Assembly: GCA_900549845.1 (NCBI GenBank) | Contig: URPT01000001.1 | Span: 1-48,491, forward strand | Length of the DNA stretch: 48,491 bases | Direction of reading: 5' to 3' | DNA from: an uncultured Veillonella sp. | Lineage (GTDB): Bacteria > Bacillota > Negativicutes > Veillonellales > Veillonellaceae | Shown: one piece after another, positions 8,065-15,493 of the stretch | How positions within the stretch are numbered: the stretch's first letter is position 1 | Layout of the letters: every line of letters starts with the position of its first letter | The notes under the pieces: model-generated | The model's database searches: none | Told to the model about the DNA's origin: nothing | Seen by the model: only the letters and a program-made list of their open reading frames with translations | Program-made: the position numbers and the translations under genes

Positions 8065-8781
8065 ATGATTGGTTTGGGCACGGCCATTAACATTGGCCTC
8101 ATCATAGCCGGCAGCTTGTGTGGACTTGCATTTGGTCGGTTTATGAAAGAAAATTTAAAACAGACGCTCATGATGGTGAGCGGCATTATTGTTCTCCTCC
8201 TCGGGATGAGCGGTGCCATGCAGTATATGCTAGTCATCGTGAACGGAACGATACAAACGACGGGGCCTATGCTGATGATCATTAGCATGGTGGCAGGCGC
8301 CGTAATTGGTGAGCTTATCGACCTTAACCGTTGGATTACTGTATTTGGCGACTGGGTGAAAGCCAAAACTGGTAACACTGGTGATCCGCAGTTTACGCAC
8401 GCCTTTATTACGGCATCCCTTACGTTTACAGTGGGAGCCATGGGCGTGCTAGGCTCTATTCAAGACGGCTTAACGGGTAATTACCAAACGCTGTTGTTGA
8501 AAGGTATCCTCGACGGCATCATCGTTATGGTTATGGTTTCCTCTATGGGGAAGGGTGCGTTGTTCTCCTTTATTCCTGTAGGGATTACGCAATGGATCAT
8601 TACCGCTATGGCACACATCGCAGCACCGTTGATGACACCGAGTGCCATCGATAACTTGTCTTATGTGGGATCTATTCTGATCTTCTGCGTCGGTATAGAC
8701 CTCATCTGGCCTGGTAAAATCCGCATTGCGAACCTATTACCAGCCATCTTTGTAGCCATGGGGCTTACATTCTTGCTGTAA
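8065..8781 (+). CDS. DUF554 family membrane protein
   Basis: A 238-residue integral membrane protein matching the DUF554 family (YqgA/YdfK-like). It begins GLGTAINIGLIIAGSLCGL, then has LKQTLMMVSGIIVLLLGMSGAM, MVAGAVIGELIDLNRW near residue 80, a TFTVGAMGVLGSIQDGL segment near residue 125 that is typical of the family, and further helices to the C terminus. About seven or eight membrane segments. Its biochemical role is unknown; transport is assumed for the family. It is a single-gene unit, with AAAGGGA ribosome site upstream and a long hairpin terminator downstream. Confidence 0.85.
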   Translation: MIGLGTAINIGLIIAGSLCGLAFGRFMKENLKQTLMMVSGIIVLLLGMSGAMQYMLVIVNGTIQTTGPMLMIISMVAGAVIGELIDLNRWITVFGDWVKAKTGNTGDPQFTHAFITASLTFTVGAMGVLGSIQDGLTGNYQTLLLKGILDGIIVMVMVSSMGKGALFSFIPVGITQWIITAMAHIAAPLMTPSAIDNLSYVGSILIFCVGIDLIWPGKIRIANLLPAIFVAMGLTFLL

Positions 8782-8831
8782 TGTTAATCGTATTATAAAT
8801 ACTAAGAAAAATAATATATAGATTTTATAAG

Positions 8832-8901
8832 AGACCTATATTCTCTAACCTTTCACTGCTGTACTTTGTACATGAAAGCCTGGAGAATATAGGTCTTTTT
8901 A
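8832..8901 (+). terminator. Long two-tier terminator hairpin
   Basis: AGACCTATATTCTC (8832-8845) pairs perfectly with GAGAATATAGGTCT (8883-8896), followed by a T-run. The loop carries a second small stem, TTTCA with TGAAA, enclosing GTAC-TTT-GTAC. Unusually elaborate for a plain terminator. Confidence 0.75.
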
Positions 8902-9100
8902 TATTTGTAGCCATTAGTCACATGGATAATTTTTTAAAAGTTAGTATTAATCTTTGCTTATCTTCAAGTTATAACTAGAACTAGATACATTCTGAAATAG
9001 GTGACCAATAGAGTCAGGAGAATAGTAGGATTTGAGTGATATTTTAGAGAAATCCTTTACCGAAATCATTTATAGAATAAAGTTATTCCATAATATACTC

Positions 9101-9148
9101 GTTTTACAGGTATATATTATTGAGCTATACCTGTAAAACAGGTATAAT
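9101..9148 (+). promoter_or_regulatory. higBA promoter and operator
   Basis: A perfect inverted repeat with 14-base arms, 9101-9114 and 9126-9139 (left arm GTTTTACAGGTATA). Its right arm fills the spacer of a promoter with -35 TTGAGC (9120-9125), a 17-base spacer and -10 TATAAT (9143-9148). A bound antitoxin here would block RNA polymerase, as expected for HigA autorepression. Confidence 0.75.
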
Positions 9149-9163
9149 CAAAGGAGAGGTTCT

Positions 9164-9448
9164 ATGATTATCGGATTTAAAGATAAGGAAACAGAAAAGG
9201 TTTACCATCAGAGTTTTTCTAAACGCTTTTCCCCGTTTATACAAAGATTAGCTCTTCGTAAGCTAATATTATTAGATAATGCTGAATCGATACAGGATTT
9301 AAGGTGGCCACCTGGTAACCGATTAGAGTTATTGCAAGGCAATCGCTTTGGCCAGTATAGTTTACGGATTAATAGCCAGTATAGATTATGTTTTAAAGTG
9401 AAAGATATTAATAGTTTTTATGATGTAGAAATTATAGATTATCATTAA
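9164..9448 (+). CDS. higB: HigB-type toxin (RelE superfamily)
   Basis: A 94-residue protein of the HigB/RelE fold: MIIGFKDKETEKVY at the start, then the RLELLQGNRFGQYSLRIN segment and QYRLCFKV, characteristic of the plasmid-maintenance killer (HigB) family. Known members are ribosome-dependent mRNA interferases that cut translated mRNA. The order toxin then antitoxin is the HigBA order. The antitoxin gene starts 16 bases after the stop. The promoter carries a perfect palindrome that fits autoregulation. Base composition is AT-rich like other accessory genes here. Confidence 0.88.
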   Translation: MIIGFKDKETEKVYHQSFSKRFSPFIQRLALRKLILLDNAESIQDLRWPPGNRLELLQGNRFGQYSLRINSQYRLCFKVKDINSFYDVEIIDYH

Positions 9449-9464
9449 TAGAGAGGGAATACAT

Positions 9465-9785
9465 ATGGACAAGTTTATTCCAACACCTACCATCAGTGAG
9501 ATATTGAAAGAAGAGTTTATGGAGCCATTAGGATTATCTGCATATCGATTAGCTAAAGATATACATGTGCCTGTTTCGCGTATTCAGGAAATCTTGAATG
9601 GGACACGAGCTATTTCAGCAGACACCTCTCTACGTTTAGCTAAATACTTTGGTGTTTCTGAAGGATATTTCTTGCGGTTGCAGATGGATGTTGATTTACG
9701 TACCGCAAAGCATAGTGCAGGGATGGAGGAAGTATTAAGCTCTATTGATCATTGTAATGCATTAGAACCTGTAGACTGTCAATGA
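9465..9785 (+). CDS. higA: HigA-type antitoxin, XRE helix-turn-helix
   Basis: A 106-residue antitoxin of the HigA addiction-module family. The helix-turn-helix spans about residues 18-70: GLSAYRLAKDIHVPVSRIQE, then ILNGTRAISADTSLRLAKYF and FGVSEGYFLRLQ, which is the HigA signature. By family it neutralises the upstream HigB and represses the shared promoter by binding the 14-base inverted repeat at 9101-9139. RBS GAGAGGGAA precedes the ATG. The C-terminal end after residue 90 is poorly conserved. Confidence 0.88.
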   Translation: MDKFIPTPTISEILKEEFMEPLGLSAYRLAKDIHVPVSRIQEILNGTRAISADTSLRLAKYFGVSEGYFLRLQMDVDLRTAKHSAGMEEVLSSIDHCNALEPVDCQ

Positions 9786-9869
9786 GATATTGATAATTTT
9801 CGATATATTTGGTACACTTAACTTATAAATATATCGTTATAACATTATGTATTACTATAAGGAGACGCT

Positions 9870-10223
9870 ATGTTATTTGTTGAATATCCTAAATGCACAA
9901 CATGCAAAAAAGCAAAGAAATTCTTAGATGATCATAATATTAAATACACAGATCGTGACATTAAGTCTGAAAATCCTACAGCTGAAGAAATTGCTGCGTG
10001 GTATCCACAATCTGGTAAAGATTTAAAAGCATTCTTCAATACATCTGGTATGATTTATCGTGAACAACAATTGAAGGATAAATTACCAAACCTTAGCGAA
10101 GAAGAAAAACTCGCTTTATTAGCATCCAATGGTATGCTTGTGAAACGTCCTATCTTGGTTCTTGAAGACAAAGTACTTGTTGGCTTTAAAGAAGCAGAAT
10201 GGATCGAGGCGTTGAAGCTCTAA
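9870..10223 (+). CDS. ArsC/Spx-family thioredoxin-fold protein
   Basis: A 117-residue protein of the arsenate-reductase-like family (Spx/MgsR/YffB group). It has the N-terminal C9-T-T-C12 motif followed by KKAKKFLDDHNIKY, the FFNTSGMIYRE segment, and an MLVKRPILVL element containing the conserved arginine that precedes the cis-proline. A CxxC at the N terminus is more typical of Spx/YffB-like proteins than of classical ArsC, so arsenate reduction should not be assumed; redox sensing or thiol reduction is as likely. It is monocistronic with its own ribosome site (AAGGAGACG). No arsenic resistance genes are adjacent. Confidence 0.8.
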   Translation: MLFVEYPKCTTCKKAKKFLDDHNIKYTDRDIKSENPTAEEIAAWYPQSGKDLKAFFNTSGMIYREQQLKDKLPNLSEEEKLALLASNGMLVKRPILVLEDKVLVGFKEAEWIEALKL

Positions 10224-10240
10224 TTTTATATTAGTTAACC

Positions 10241-10303
10241 GAAAGAACAGGTCCCTAAAAGCCTCCATAGCGAGCTAAGTCGTTTTTAGGGACCTGTTCT
10301 TTC
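10241..10303. repeat. Perfect 20-bp inverted repeat
   Basis: Bases 10241-10260 (GAAAGAACAGGTCCCTAAAA) are exactly complementary to 10284-10303, enclosing a 23-base loop (GCCTCCATAGCGAGC and onward). It lies just after the arsC-like gene and may be its terminator, but the arm length and the partial second copy downstream suggest a repeat element. Confidence 0.7.
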
Positions 10304-10522
10304 TACGTCTAATAAAGAAATAAGAGCTTTCAACTAAAGCTCTTAAGGGAATGTCATTTTTAGAGATAGGTGCTTTTCTTTTTATATGAAATTAGGATCT
10401 TCAACTTAGGCCTATTGGAAGGCCTCCATAGTGAGCTAAGTCGTTTTTAGGGATCTGTTCTTTCTATGTCTAATAAAGAAATAAGAGTTTTCAACTAAAG
10501 CTCTTAAAGGAGAAGTCATTTT
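10261..10522. repeat. Direct repeat of about 100 bp, two copies
   Basis: Copy 1 runs from 10261 to about 10361 and copy 2 from 10422 to about 10522. They begin with GCCTCCATAG(C/T)GAGCTAAGT and end with GTCATTTTTA and differ at only a few positions. Each contains a small AAGAGCTTT-CAACT-AAAGCTCTT type hairpin. The left arm of the 20-bp inverted repeat is present only before copy 1; before copy 2 it is replaced by AGGCCTATTGGAAGGCCT. No ORF lies in the repeats. The remaining sequence to 10783 is AT-rich with no gene. Confidence 0.7.
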
Positions 10523-10783
10523 TATAAATTTATTCTTTTGGTACTACATAAAGAAATTGTAGTTCTTTATCATTTATCGAAAAAAATGATTTGTATATAA
10601 TTCGCATATTTTGTATAATGGTTACATTGTAGATATACCCCTATGGGTACATAGATTTATCAAATAATTTAGGTTCATATGGTTTTGAATTAATTTAGGT
10701 ATAGAGAGTTCTGAATTAATATTGTGTTGTTTTTGTTTTATTTCCGGAGTAAGTAAGGCCGGTTCTAGTGTATAGAGGTCTAT

Positions 10784-11557
10784 ATGAAATTTTTACAGTC
10801 TTTATCGGCGCAGGTGTCGTTGTTCACGCAAGGTGCTATTTTGGCGCTAGGTGTTTTATTTATTCTATTAGATGCCATCACAGAGTCATTCAATCCTGTT
10901 ATTGACTTGGCTTGGGTGACGGTTCTCGTTTGTGGTTTGCCGCTGCTCATTAATAGCGTTCAAAGTATTTTGAAGCATTTAGAGATCCATGCTAATTTCC
11001 TTATTGTTGTGGCCATGGTAGCGCTCATTTCCATTGGCGATTATCATACGGCGGCCTATGTGGGCCTCATCGTACAGGCTGGCTTTTTCTTGGAACAGCT
11101 TATCACAGGCGAGTCACATTATACCTTAGATGATGATATGCTTCCTGCCATGCCATCTCAACTCGTTGCTATGCGTCAGGGCATTAACAATTATTCATCT
11201 GTTATTGTTGTGGCTGTATTGTTATTATCTATGGGTTCCTTTGCATTGACACAGGATTTCATACATACCGTAACCTTGTTATTGGTACTATGCCCGTGTT
11301 CCTTGGAGCTTATCTTAGTGGCGCTCATGATGGGCTCTCTTGTGGATGATGCATCTCCCGTATCAGAGCTTTCAAAAGGAACAAAGCAGTCTCATTTAGG
11401 TTTACTCATCGTGTCCATTGTATTCCATATCGCCATTATCGGTGCTGGTGTATTTGGCTTCATGGATCCTGTTACGGCTGTTGCGTTGCACGGATTGGCG
11501 CGACTTGGTCTCGTGTATAATTTGAAAGTTCTCAATAGTTCTTTATGCGTAGCATAG
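10784..11557 (+). CDS. P1B-ATPase-like membrane core without catalytic domains
   Basis: A 257-residue membrane protein that looks like the transmembrane part of a heavy-metal P1B ATPase. An N-terminal pair of helices is followed by INSVQSILKHLEIHANFLIV and IGDYHTAAYVGLIVQAGFFLEQLI (residues 56-107), like the P1B segment ending in the conserved LE. A helix with L-C170-P-C172-S-L-E-L follows, matching the metal-binding CPC helix, and the C-terminal ALHGLARLGLVYNLKVLNS resembles the last P1B helices. The phosphorylation loop (DKTGT), the nucleotide domain and most of the actuator domain are absent: only some 30 residues lie where about 100 would be expected. A chance-looking TGES occurs at 108-111. 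The reading frame is intact with its own ribosome site, so it may be a functional derivative, such as a metal-binding or accessory protein, rather than a fresh pseudogene. ATP-driven transport is not possible for this chain alone. Confidence 0.65.
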   Translation: MKFLQSLSAQVSLFTQGAILALGVLFILLDAITESFNPVIDLAWVTVLVCGLPLLINSVQSILKHLEIHANFLIVVAMVALISIGDYHTAAYVGLIVQAGFFLEQLITGESHYTLDDDMLPAMPSQLVAMRQGINNYSSVIVVAVLLLSMGSFALTQDFIHTVTLLLVLCPCSLELILVALMMGSLVDDASPVSELSKGTKQSHLGLLIVSIVFHIAIIGAGVFGFMDPVTAVALHGLARLGLVYNLKVLNSSLCVA

Positions 11558-11590
11558 AATGTAGTGCAGTGTATAGTTTTAGACATAATA

Positions 11591-11630
11591 AAATCCCCTA
11601 GTAACGATGTGTTACTAGGGGATTTTTGTG
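11591..11630. terminator. Bidirectional terminator
   Basis: Perfect 15-bp stem: 11591-11605 (AAATCCCCTAGTAAC) with 11611-11625, GATGT loop, T-run on both strands. It separates the convergent P1B-like gene and glpT. Confidence 0.88.
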
Positions 11631-11653
11631 TTCAAACAACTGTTAGTTGTAGA

Positions 11654-12988
11654 TTACTGTTCTTTTGCTTGGGATTTATCACCAAGTGTGAGAAGTAGGA
11701 ATACGATAGCGAGGATACATGCACCAACGAGGGCTACGAAGCCGCCATCCCAACCATAAAGGTCAACCATGAGACCCATGAAGGCACCAGCACCAGCGGA
11801 ACCGATGAGGTAACCAAGAAGGCCTGTAAGACCAGTAGCACCACCTGTTGCTACCCGTGGTACCATGTCTGCTGCTTGAAGGCCGATCATCATAACAGGA
11901 CCGTAGATGAGGAAGCCGATAGCGATAAGTGCTAAGTTATCGATAAGGATATTGCCTGCTGGGTTGAACCAGTAAACGAGGATCGCCAAGATAACGAATA
12001 GCATGAAGCAGATAGTAGCTGGTGCACGGCGGCCACGGAATACACGGTCACTCAAATAGCCGCTTACGAGCATGCCTGGAATACCAGCCCATTCGTATAA
12101 GAAGTAAGCCCAACGGGAACCTTCTTTTGTAAAGCCTTTTACAGCTGTCAAATAAGTAGGAGCCCAGCTTACTACGCCATAACGGATGAAGTACACAAAG
12201 ATATTCGCAATTGCAAGATACCATAAGTATTTGTTATGCAAAATATATTTGTAGAAGATTTCTTTGAAAGTAGTTTTGTTTTCATCACTTACTTCAGCTG
12301 CAACTGTTTCGTGTTTATATTCTTCAATAGGTGGCAAGCCACAGGATTGAGGTGTATCTTTCAACAAGAAGAATGTAACTACAGCTAACACGATAGAAAT
12401 AAGAGCAGGGAAGAAGAAAATACTATGCCATGTACCAAATAGATAGATACCTAACGTAGCAAGGGGTGCGATGATACCGCCACCAAGGTTGTGGGATACG
12501 TTCCACCAGGACCACCAAGCGCCGCGTTCAGAACGGGAGAACCAAGTTACCATATTTTTCGCATATGGAGGATAGCCCATGCCTTGGAACCAACCATTTA
12601 AGAAGGCGAGCACGCACATGATAGGAATACTGCTTAAAACACCAGGTAAGGTGCCGAATAATAACATAACTAAAGCACTGAGCAATAGACCTACTGTGGA
12701 GAAGTATTTTGGGTTAGAGCGGTCAGACGCATTACCCATGACAAATTTACTTACGCCGTACGCTACGGATAAGAGGGTCATGACAATACCAAGATCCGCT
12801 TTAGTGTAACCGTACTCAGCAATCATGTACGGAACAGCCAAACTAAAGTTTTGGCGGATCAAATAGAATGTAGCATAACCAATAAAAGTACCTGCAAAGA
12901 CTTCTTTGCGAAGACGTTTGTAGGTGGAATCGATTTGCCCCTCTGGTAATCGTTCAATATGAGGAGCTGGAGAGAAAATCGACATCAT
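11654..12988 (-). CDS. glpT: Glycerol-3-phosphate transporter
   Basis: Inner-membrane antiporter of the organophosphate:phosphate family (major facilitator superfamily) that imports glycerol-3-phosphate in exchange for phosphate. The product is 444 residues with 12 predicted helices. It aligns with E. coli GlpT from the N terminus: SIFSPAPH, IDSTYKRLR, GNASDRSNPKYF, NGWFQGMGYPPYAKNMV, KDTPQSCGLPPIEEYK, WAYFLYEWAGIPGML and GFLIYGPVMMIGLQA. UhpT/UhpC relatives differ at several of these places, so GlpT is the best call. The ATG at 12988 is preferred to the GTG at 12991 because AAAGGA lies six bases before it and the start then matches MxSIF of GlpT. No glpK or glpQ neighbour is seen. Confidence 0.92.
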   Translation of the reverse strand: MMSIFSPAPHIERLPEGQIDSTYKRLRKEVFAGTFIGYATFYLIRQNFSLAVPYMIAEYGYTKADLGIVMTLLSVAYGVSKFVMGNASDRSNPKYFSTVGLLLSALVMLLFGTLPGVLSSIPIMCVLAFLNGWFQGMGYPPYAKNMVTWFSRSERGAWWSWWNVSHNLGGGIIAPLATLGIYLFGTWHSIFFFPALISIVLAVVTFFLLKDTPQSCGLPPIEEYKHETVAAEVSDENKTTFKEIFYKYILHNKYLWYLAIANIFVYFIRYGVVSWAPTYLTAVKGFTKEGSRWAYFLYEWAGIPGMLVSGYLSDRVFRGRRAPATICFMLFVILAILVYWFNPAGNILIDNLALIAIGFLIYGPVMMIGLQAADMVPRVATGGATGLTGLLGYLIGSAGAGAFMGLMVDLYGWDGGFVALVGACILAIVFLLLTLGDKSQAKEQ

Positions 12989-13256
12989 CACACATCCTTT
13001 CTACAAAATGTCTTTTTTATCATACCATGTATGACTAAAAGTCGACTATGTTTTATTTTTAATTATGATAAATAGTTATTTTAACGTACCATTATGGGTA
13101 TTTGGCATAGGTTGAGTATTATTAAAAAATCTACTGTATGGCGGTAGTCTTCTTGTAAAAGCAGCTCGCAAACGCGTATTTGAAGGGTAATTAAAATTTA
13201 TTTACTGATTTGATTGATAAGGCATCATGAGCTAAACCTAATATAGTCAATAAAAT
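12989..13256. other. Intergenic stretch upstream of glpT
   Basis: No gene is seen. An imperfect palindrome, TACCATTATGGGTA (near 13087-13100), could be a regulator site, but it is weak. I found no clear promoter for glpT. Confidence 0.3.
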
Positions 13257-13313
13257 AGCGCTATCTATTCCGAATAAAACTCAATTAGAGTTGTGGGATA
13301 GATAGCGCTTTTG
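13257..13313. terminator. Terminator of the nitroreductase gene
   Basis: AGCGCTATCTATTCC (13257-13271) pairs with GGGATAGATAGCGCT (13295-13309) with one G-T wobble, enclosing a small AACTC/GAGTT stem. T-runs lie on both strands; the gene it serves is on the minus strand. Confidence 0.8.
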
Positions 13314-13377
13314 TATTGTATATTAATTGTGAATATATTTATATACGTACGTGAATATATTGATTTTATAGTCTCAA

Positions 13378-13968
13378 TTAATCAATATATGTTACAGGAT
13401 AGCCTTTGGCTTCGATTTCGCGGCGGTTAAGACCGTTTGGTAAGTCTGGATAGCCAATAGCAAGGCTCGCATAGACTTTTTCACCGTCTTTTAGACCTAG
13501 TTCACGCATTTTAGCTTGGATGCGTTCGTTGTCTTGAAGGTGACGGATTTGGTTAACCCAGCAGCTACCAAGGTCTAATTCGTTGCAAGCAAGCATCATG
13601 TTTTGCATCGCACAAGATACATCGGCAAAGTTATTCGCATAGTTTGCTTGGCTAGCGAGTACGATGAGAACCGGTGCATTATAGTTGAATACAAACTTGC
13701 CTTCAGCGGACATTTTAATGATGTTTACCATGTAAGGTAATGTATTTTCCGTAATCGGCATTTTGCCGTATTCCTCTTGAACGAGTGTTACTAGCTCTTT
13801 GAGCACATCTTGGTTTGTGATGACCATAAAATGTGTCAATTGTGTATTACCGCCAGATGGAGCACGGCGGCCAGCGTCGAGGACTTGATCGATAAGCTCT
13901 CGAGATAATTGATCAGCTTTAAATTTACGCGTACTATGACGTGTTTTGATACATTCTAAGGTGTTCAT
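13378..13968 (-). CDS. Nitroreductase family protein
   Basis: A 196-residue FMN-dependent NAD(P)H oxidoreductase of the nitroreductase fold. The N-terminal TLECIKTRHSTRKFKAD is the R-x-S-x-R FMN phosphate site, followed by DAGRRAPSGGNTQ (FMN and dimer contact), NAPVLIVLAS in the core, MQNMMLACNELDLGSCWVNQ, and a C-terminal ASLAIGYPD that closes the flavin pocket. The length is typical of small family members. The natural substrate cannot be read from sequence; nitroaromatics, quinones or flavins are all possible. Single-gene transcript with its own terminator. It lies divergent from the OhrR-like regulator gene, 360 bases apart. Confidence 0.88.
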   Translation of the reverse strand: MNTLECIKTRHSTRKFKADQLSRELIDQVLDAGRRAPSGGNTQLTHFMVITNQDVLKELVTLVQEEYGKMPITENTLPYMVNIIKMSAEGKFVFNYNAPVLIVLASQANYANNFADVSCAMQNMMLACNELDLGSCWVNQIRHLQDNERIQAKMRELGLKDGEKVYASLAIGYPDLPNGLNRREIEAKGYPVTYID

Positions 13969-14222
13969 ATAGTCCTCCTATTATCAATCAGTTTTATATA
14001 GAGTTTCTTTTATTATACTACAGGACATAGATCTAGAAAGAAATTTAGAATGAGATTCAGAAAGAGCTGCAGAAGATGCAGCACATGGCGGGATGTGGTA
14101 TTGAATTCTAATATCAAAAAAATTTATTAATAGTTTCACAGCTTTATGGTGTGATTTCTGCCCATAAATTCTATAGAAGTACTCGTTTTTTAATAAAAAA
14201 GAAAAAATATATTAAATAATTG
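13969..14222. other. Divergent intergenic region, left part
   Basis: No gene. AT-rich sequence between the nitroreductase start and the OhrR-like promoter region. A palindrome-like ACAAATTT-AA-AAATTTGT lies just right of it (14223-14240) and could be an additional operator for one of the two genes. Confidence 0.35.
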
Positions 14223-14261
14223 ACAAATTTAAAAATTTGTGGACAAAGTAGATTTTTTACG

Positions 14262-14300
14262 TTGACTGCTTGCTGTAGAATTGTGTACAATTAATTTGTA
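14262..14300 (+). promoter_or_regulatory. Promoter with OhrR-box-like operator
   Basis: TTGACT (14262-14267) and TACAAT (14286-14291), 18 bases apart, form a good promoter. The -10 box is part of TACAATTAATTTGTA (14286-14300), a near palindrome closely resembling the TACAATT-AATTGTA operators known for OhrR. This supports autoregulation by the product of the following gene. Confidence 0.6.
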
Positions 14301-14328
14301 GATTATTGTGTGCATATGGAGGTAGAAT

Positions 14329-14847
14329 ATGGCAGAAATTGGCGTACTGGAAGGTTATAAACATAAAGAAGATGTACCTGATGCAGAGTACATGAAATTA
14401 GACAACCAATTGAGCTTCCCACTTTATGTAGTGGCGAAGGAAATTGTTAATGCATATCGAAGTCACTTAGATCCGTTAAATTTGACATATACTCAATACA
14501 TCGTAATGATGGCATTGTGGCAATATGGTGATTTGTCCGTTAAAGAACTAGGTCAAGTATTGCGCCTTGATTCTGGTACATTAACACCACTTTTAAAGAA
14601 ATTAGAAGCTAAAGCATTCTTAAAGCGTAAGCGTAGTCGTCAAGATGAACGTGTCGTTATGGTAACCCTTACTGATACTGGTAAAGCATTACGTGACGAA
14701 GCTGTTCATGTACCGCGCCGCTTGTCTGAATCTGCAGGTCCGATTTTCGACGTAGAAGAAACGCGTCAATTGCGCATGTTGCTTAACAAATTGTTAGACG
14801 CAATCGATAACGCTAATGCTAGAACAGCAGAGAAGCTTAAGCGCTAA
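14329..14847 (+). CDS. MarR-family regulator, OhrR-like, lacking the sensor cysteine
   Basis: A 172-residue winged-helix regulator. The order LDNQLSFPLYVVAKEIVNAY, YTQYIVMMALWQ, LSVKELGQVLRLDSGTLTPL (recognition helix), then the wing K-R-K-R-S-R-Q-D-E-R-V-V and a C-terminal dimer helix is that of OhrR. In OhrR the motif is LCFALY and the cysteine senses organic hydroperoxides; here it reads L-S29-F-P-L-Y and the whole protein contains no cysteine. The wing motif R-x-x-D-E-R is retained, so DNA binding is expected, while peroxide sensing by this mechanism is not. It has an N-terminal extension of about 20 residues. No ohr gene is adjacent. GGAGG lies before the ATG. Confidence 0.85.
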   Translation: MAEIGVLEGYKHKEDVPDAEYMKLDNQLSFPLYVVAKEIVNAYRSHLDPLNLTYTQYIVMMALWQYGDLSVKELGQVLRLDSGTLTPLLKKLEAKAFLKRKRSRQDERVVMVTLTDTGKALRDEAVHVPRRLSESAGPIFDVEETRQLRMLLNKLLDAIDNANARTAEKLKR

Positions 14848-15006
14848 TGTAGTGTATTTTAGTAAGATCTCATATGCATCATTCTCTAATTTAATATATC
14901 TAATATTTTCATAAAATGTGATATACTATACATATAACGTATTGTACTGAGGTCATGTGAGATATGACCTGTTCGTGAGATGCCGTTCAGGCAAAAGGAG
15001 AGCATT

Positions 15007-15405
15007 ATGAATAAAAATTTATTAGGCGCATTTGTATTAGCCGGTACATTATTAGTTGGTGGTGTTGCTAACGCAGCAAACTGGAATGGTTTAGCTAACT
15101 ATCCAGAGGTTCCAAACAGTGCAAATGGTTCTGAAACATACTTCTTTGATAAAGCATCCCAATTCAGTGGTATTGATAGTAGCCGTAACTATGTATTCGG
15201 CATTAATGTAGTGAATATGCATAACAACCAATATGGTGAAGCTACATTGTTCAAATACATTGTTCACCCAAGCTTGCATACTGTATATCGTTTCTCTCCA
15301 GATGGTCAAGCGTACCAAATCACTCCTGGTTCTAATGAATACAACATGTTCTTGGCTGCTTGGAAAGAAGTATACGGCACTGATTTCTCTTTCCCAGCTT
15401 TATAA
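15007..15405 (+). CDS. Small secreted protein of unknown function
   Basis: A 132-residue protein with a clear signal peptide (MNKNLLGAFVLAGTLLVGGV, cleavage after ANA), so periplasmic or surface-located. The mature part is rich in Asn, Tyr and Phe: NWNGLANYPEVPNSANGSET, then FDKASQFSGIDSSRNYVFGI, NVVNMHNNQYGEATLFKYIV, VYRFSPDGQAYQITPGS. It contains no cysteine and I do not recognise a family. The ATG at 15007 is chosen because AAAGGAGAG lies just upstream; an in-frame upstream ATG at 14980 would spoil the signal peptide. An AGGTCAT/ATGACCT hairpin-like sequence precedes the ribosome site. Its codons (highly AAC/CCA/GGT) look like those of an abundant protein. Confidence 0.8.
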   Translation: MNKNLLGAFVLAGTLLVGGVANAANWNGLANYPEVPNSANGSETYFFDKASQFSGIDSSRNYVFGINVVNMHNNQYGEATLFKYIVHPSLHTVYRFSPDGQAYQITPGSNEYNMFLAAWKEVYGTDFSFPAL

Positions 15406-15442
15406 TTTGATGGCGCAAGCCGTAATAATTACATAACTATTG

Positions 15443-15480
15443 CTGGTGAAAGCTCCTTTGGGCTTTCACCAGTGTTGTTT
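15443..15480 (+). terminator. Hairpin between the secreted protein and the CMD gene
   Basis: CTGGTGAAAGC (15443-15453) pairs with GCTTTCACCAG (15462-15472), followed by TGTTGTTT. The T-tract is broken, so it may be a leaky terminator allowing some read-through into the next gene. Confidence 0.65.
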
Positions 15481-15493
15481 ATGGAGGTTTCCT

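Noticed and set aside
9870..10223. Arsenate resistance gene
   Set aside because: CxxC motif and isolated setting fit the Spx/YffB side of the family as well; function left open.
10871..11160. TGES at residues 108-111 of the P1B-like protein as a remnant of the actuator domain
   Set aside because: It stands directly after a helix, not within an actuator-like domain, so it may be chance; I did not use it as evidence.
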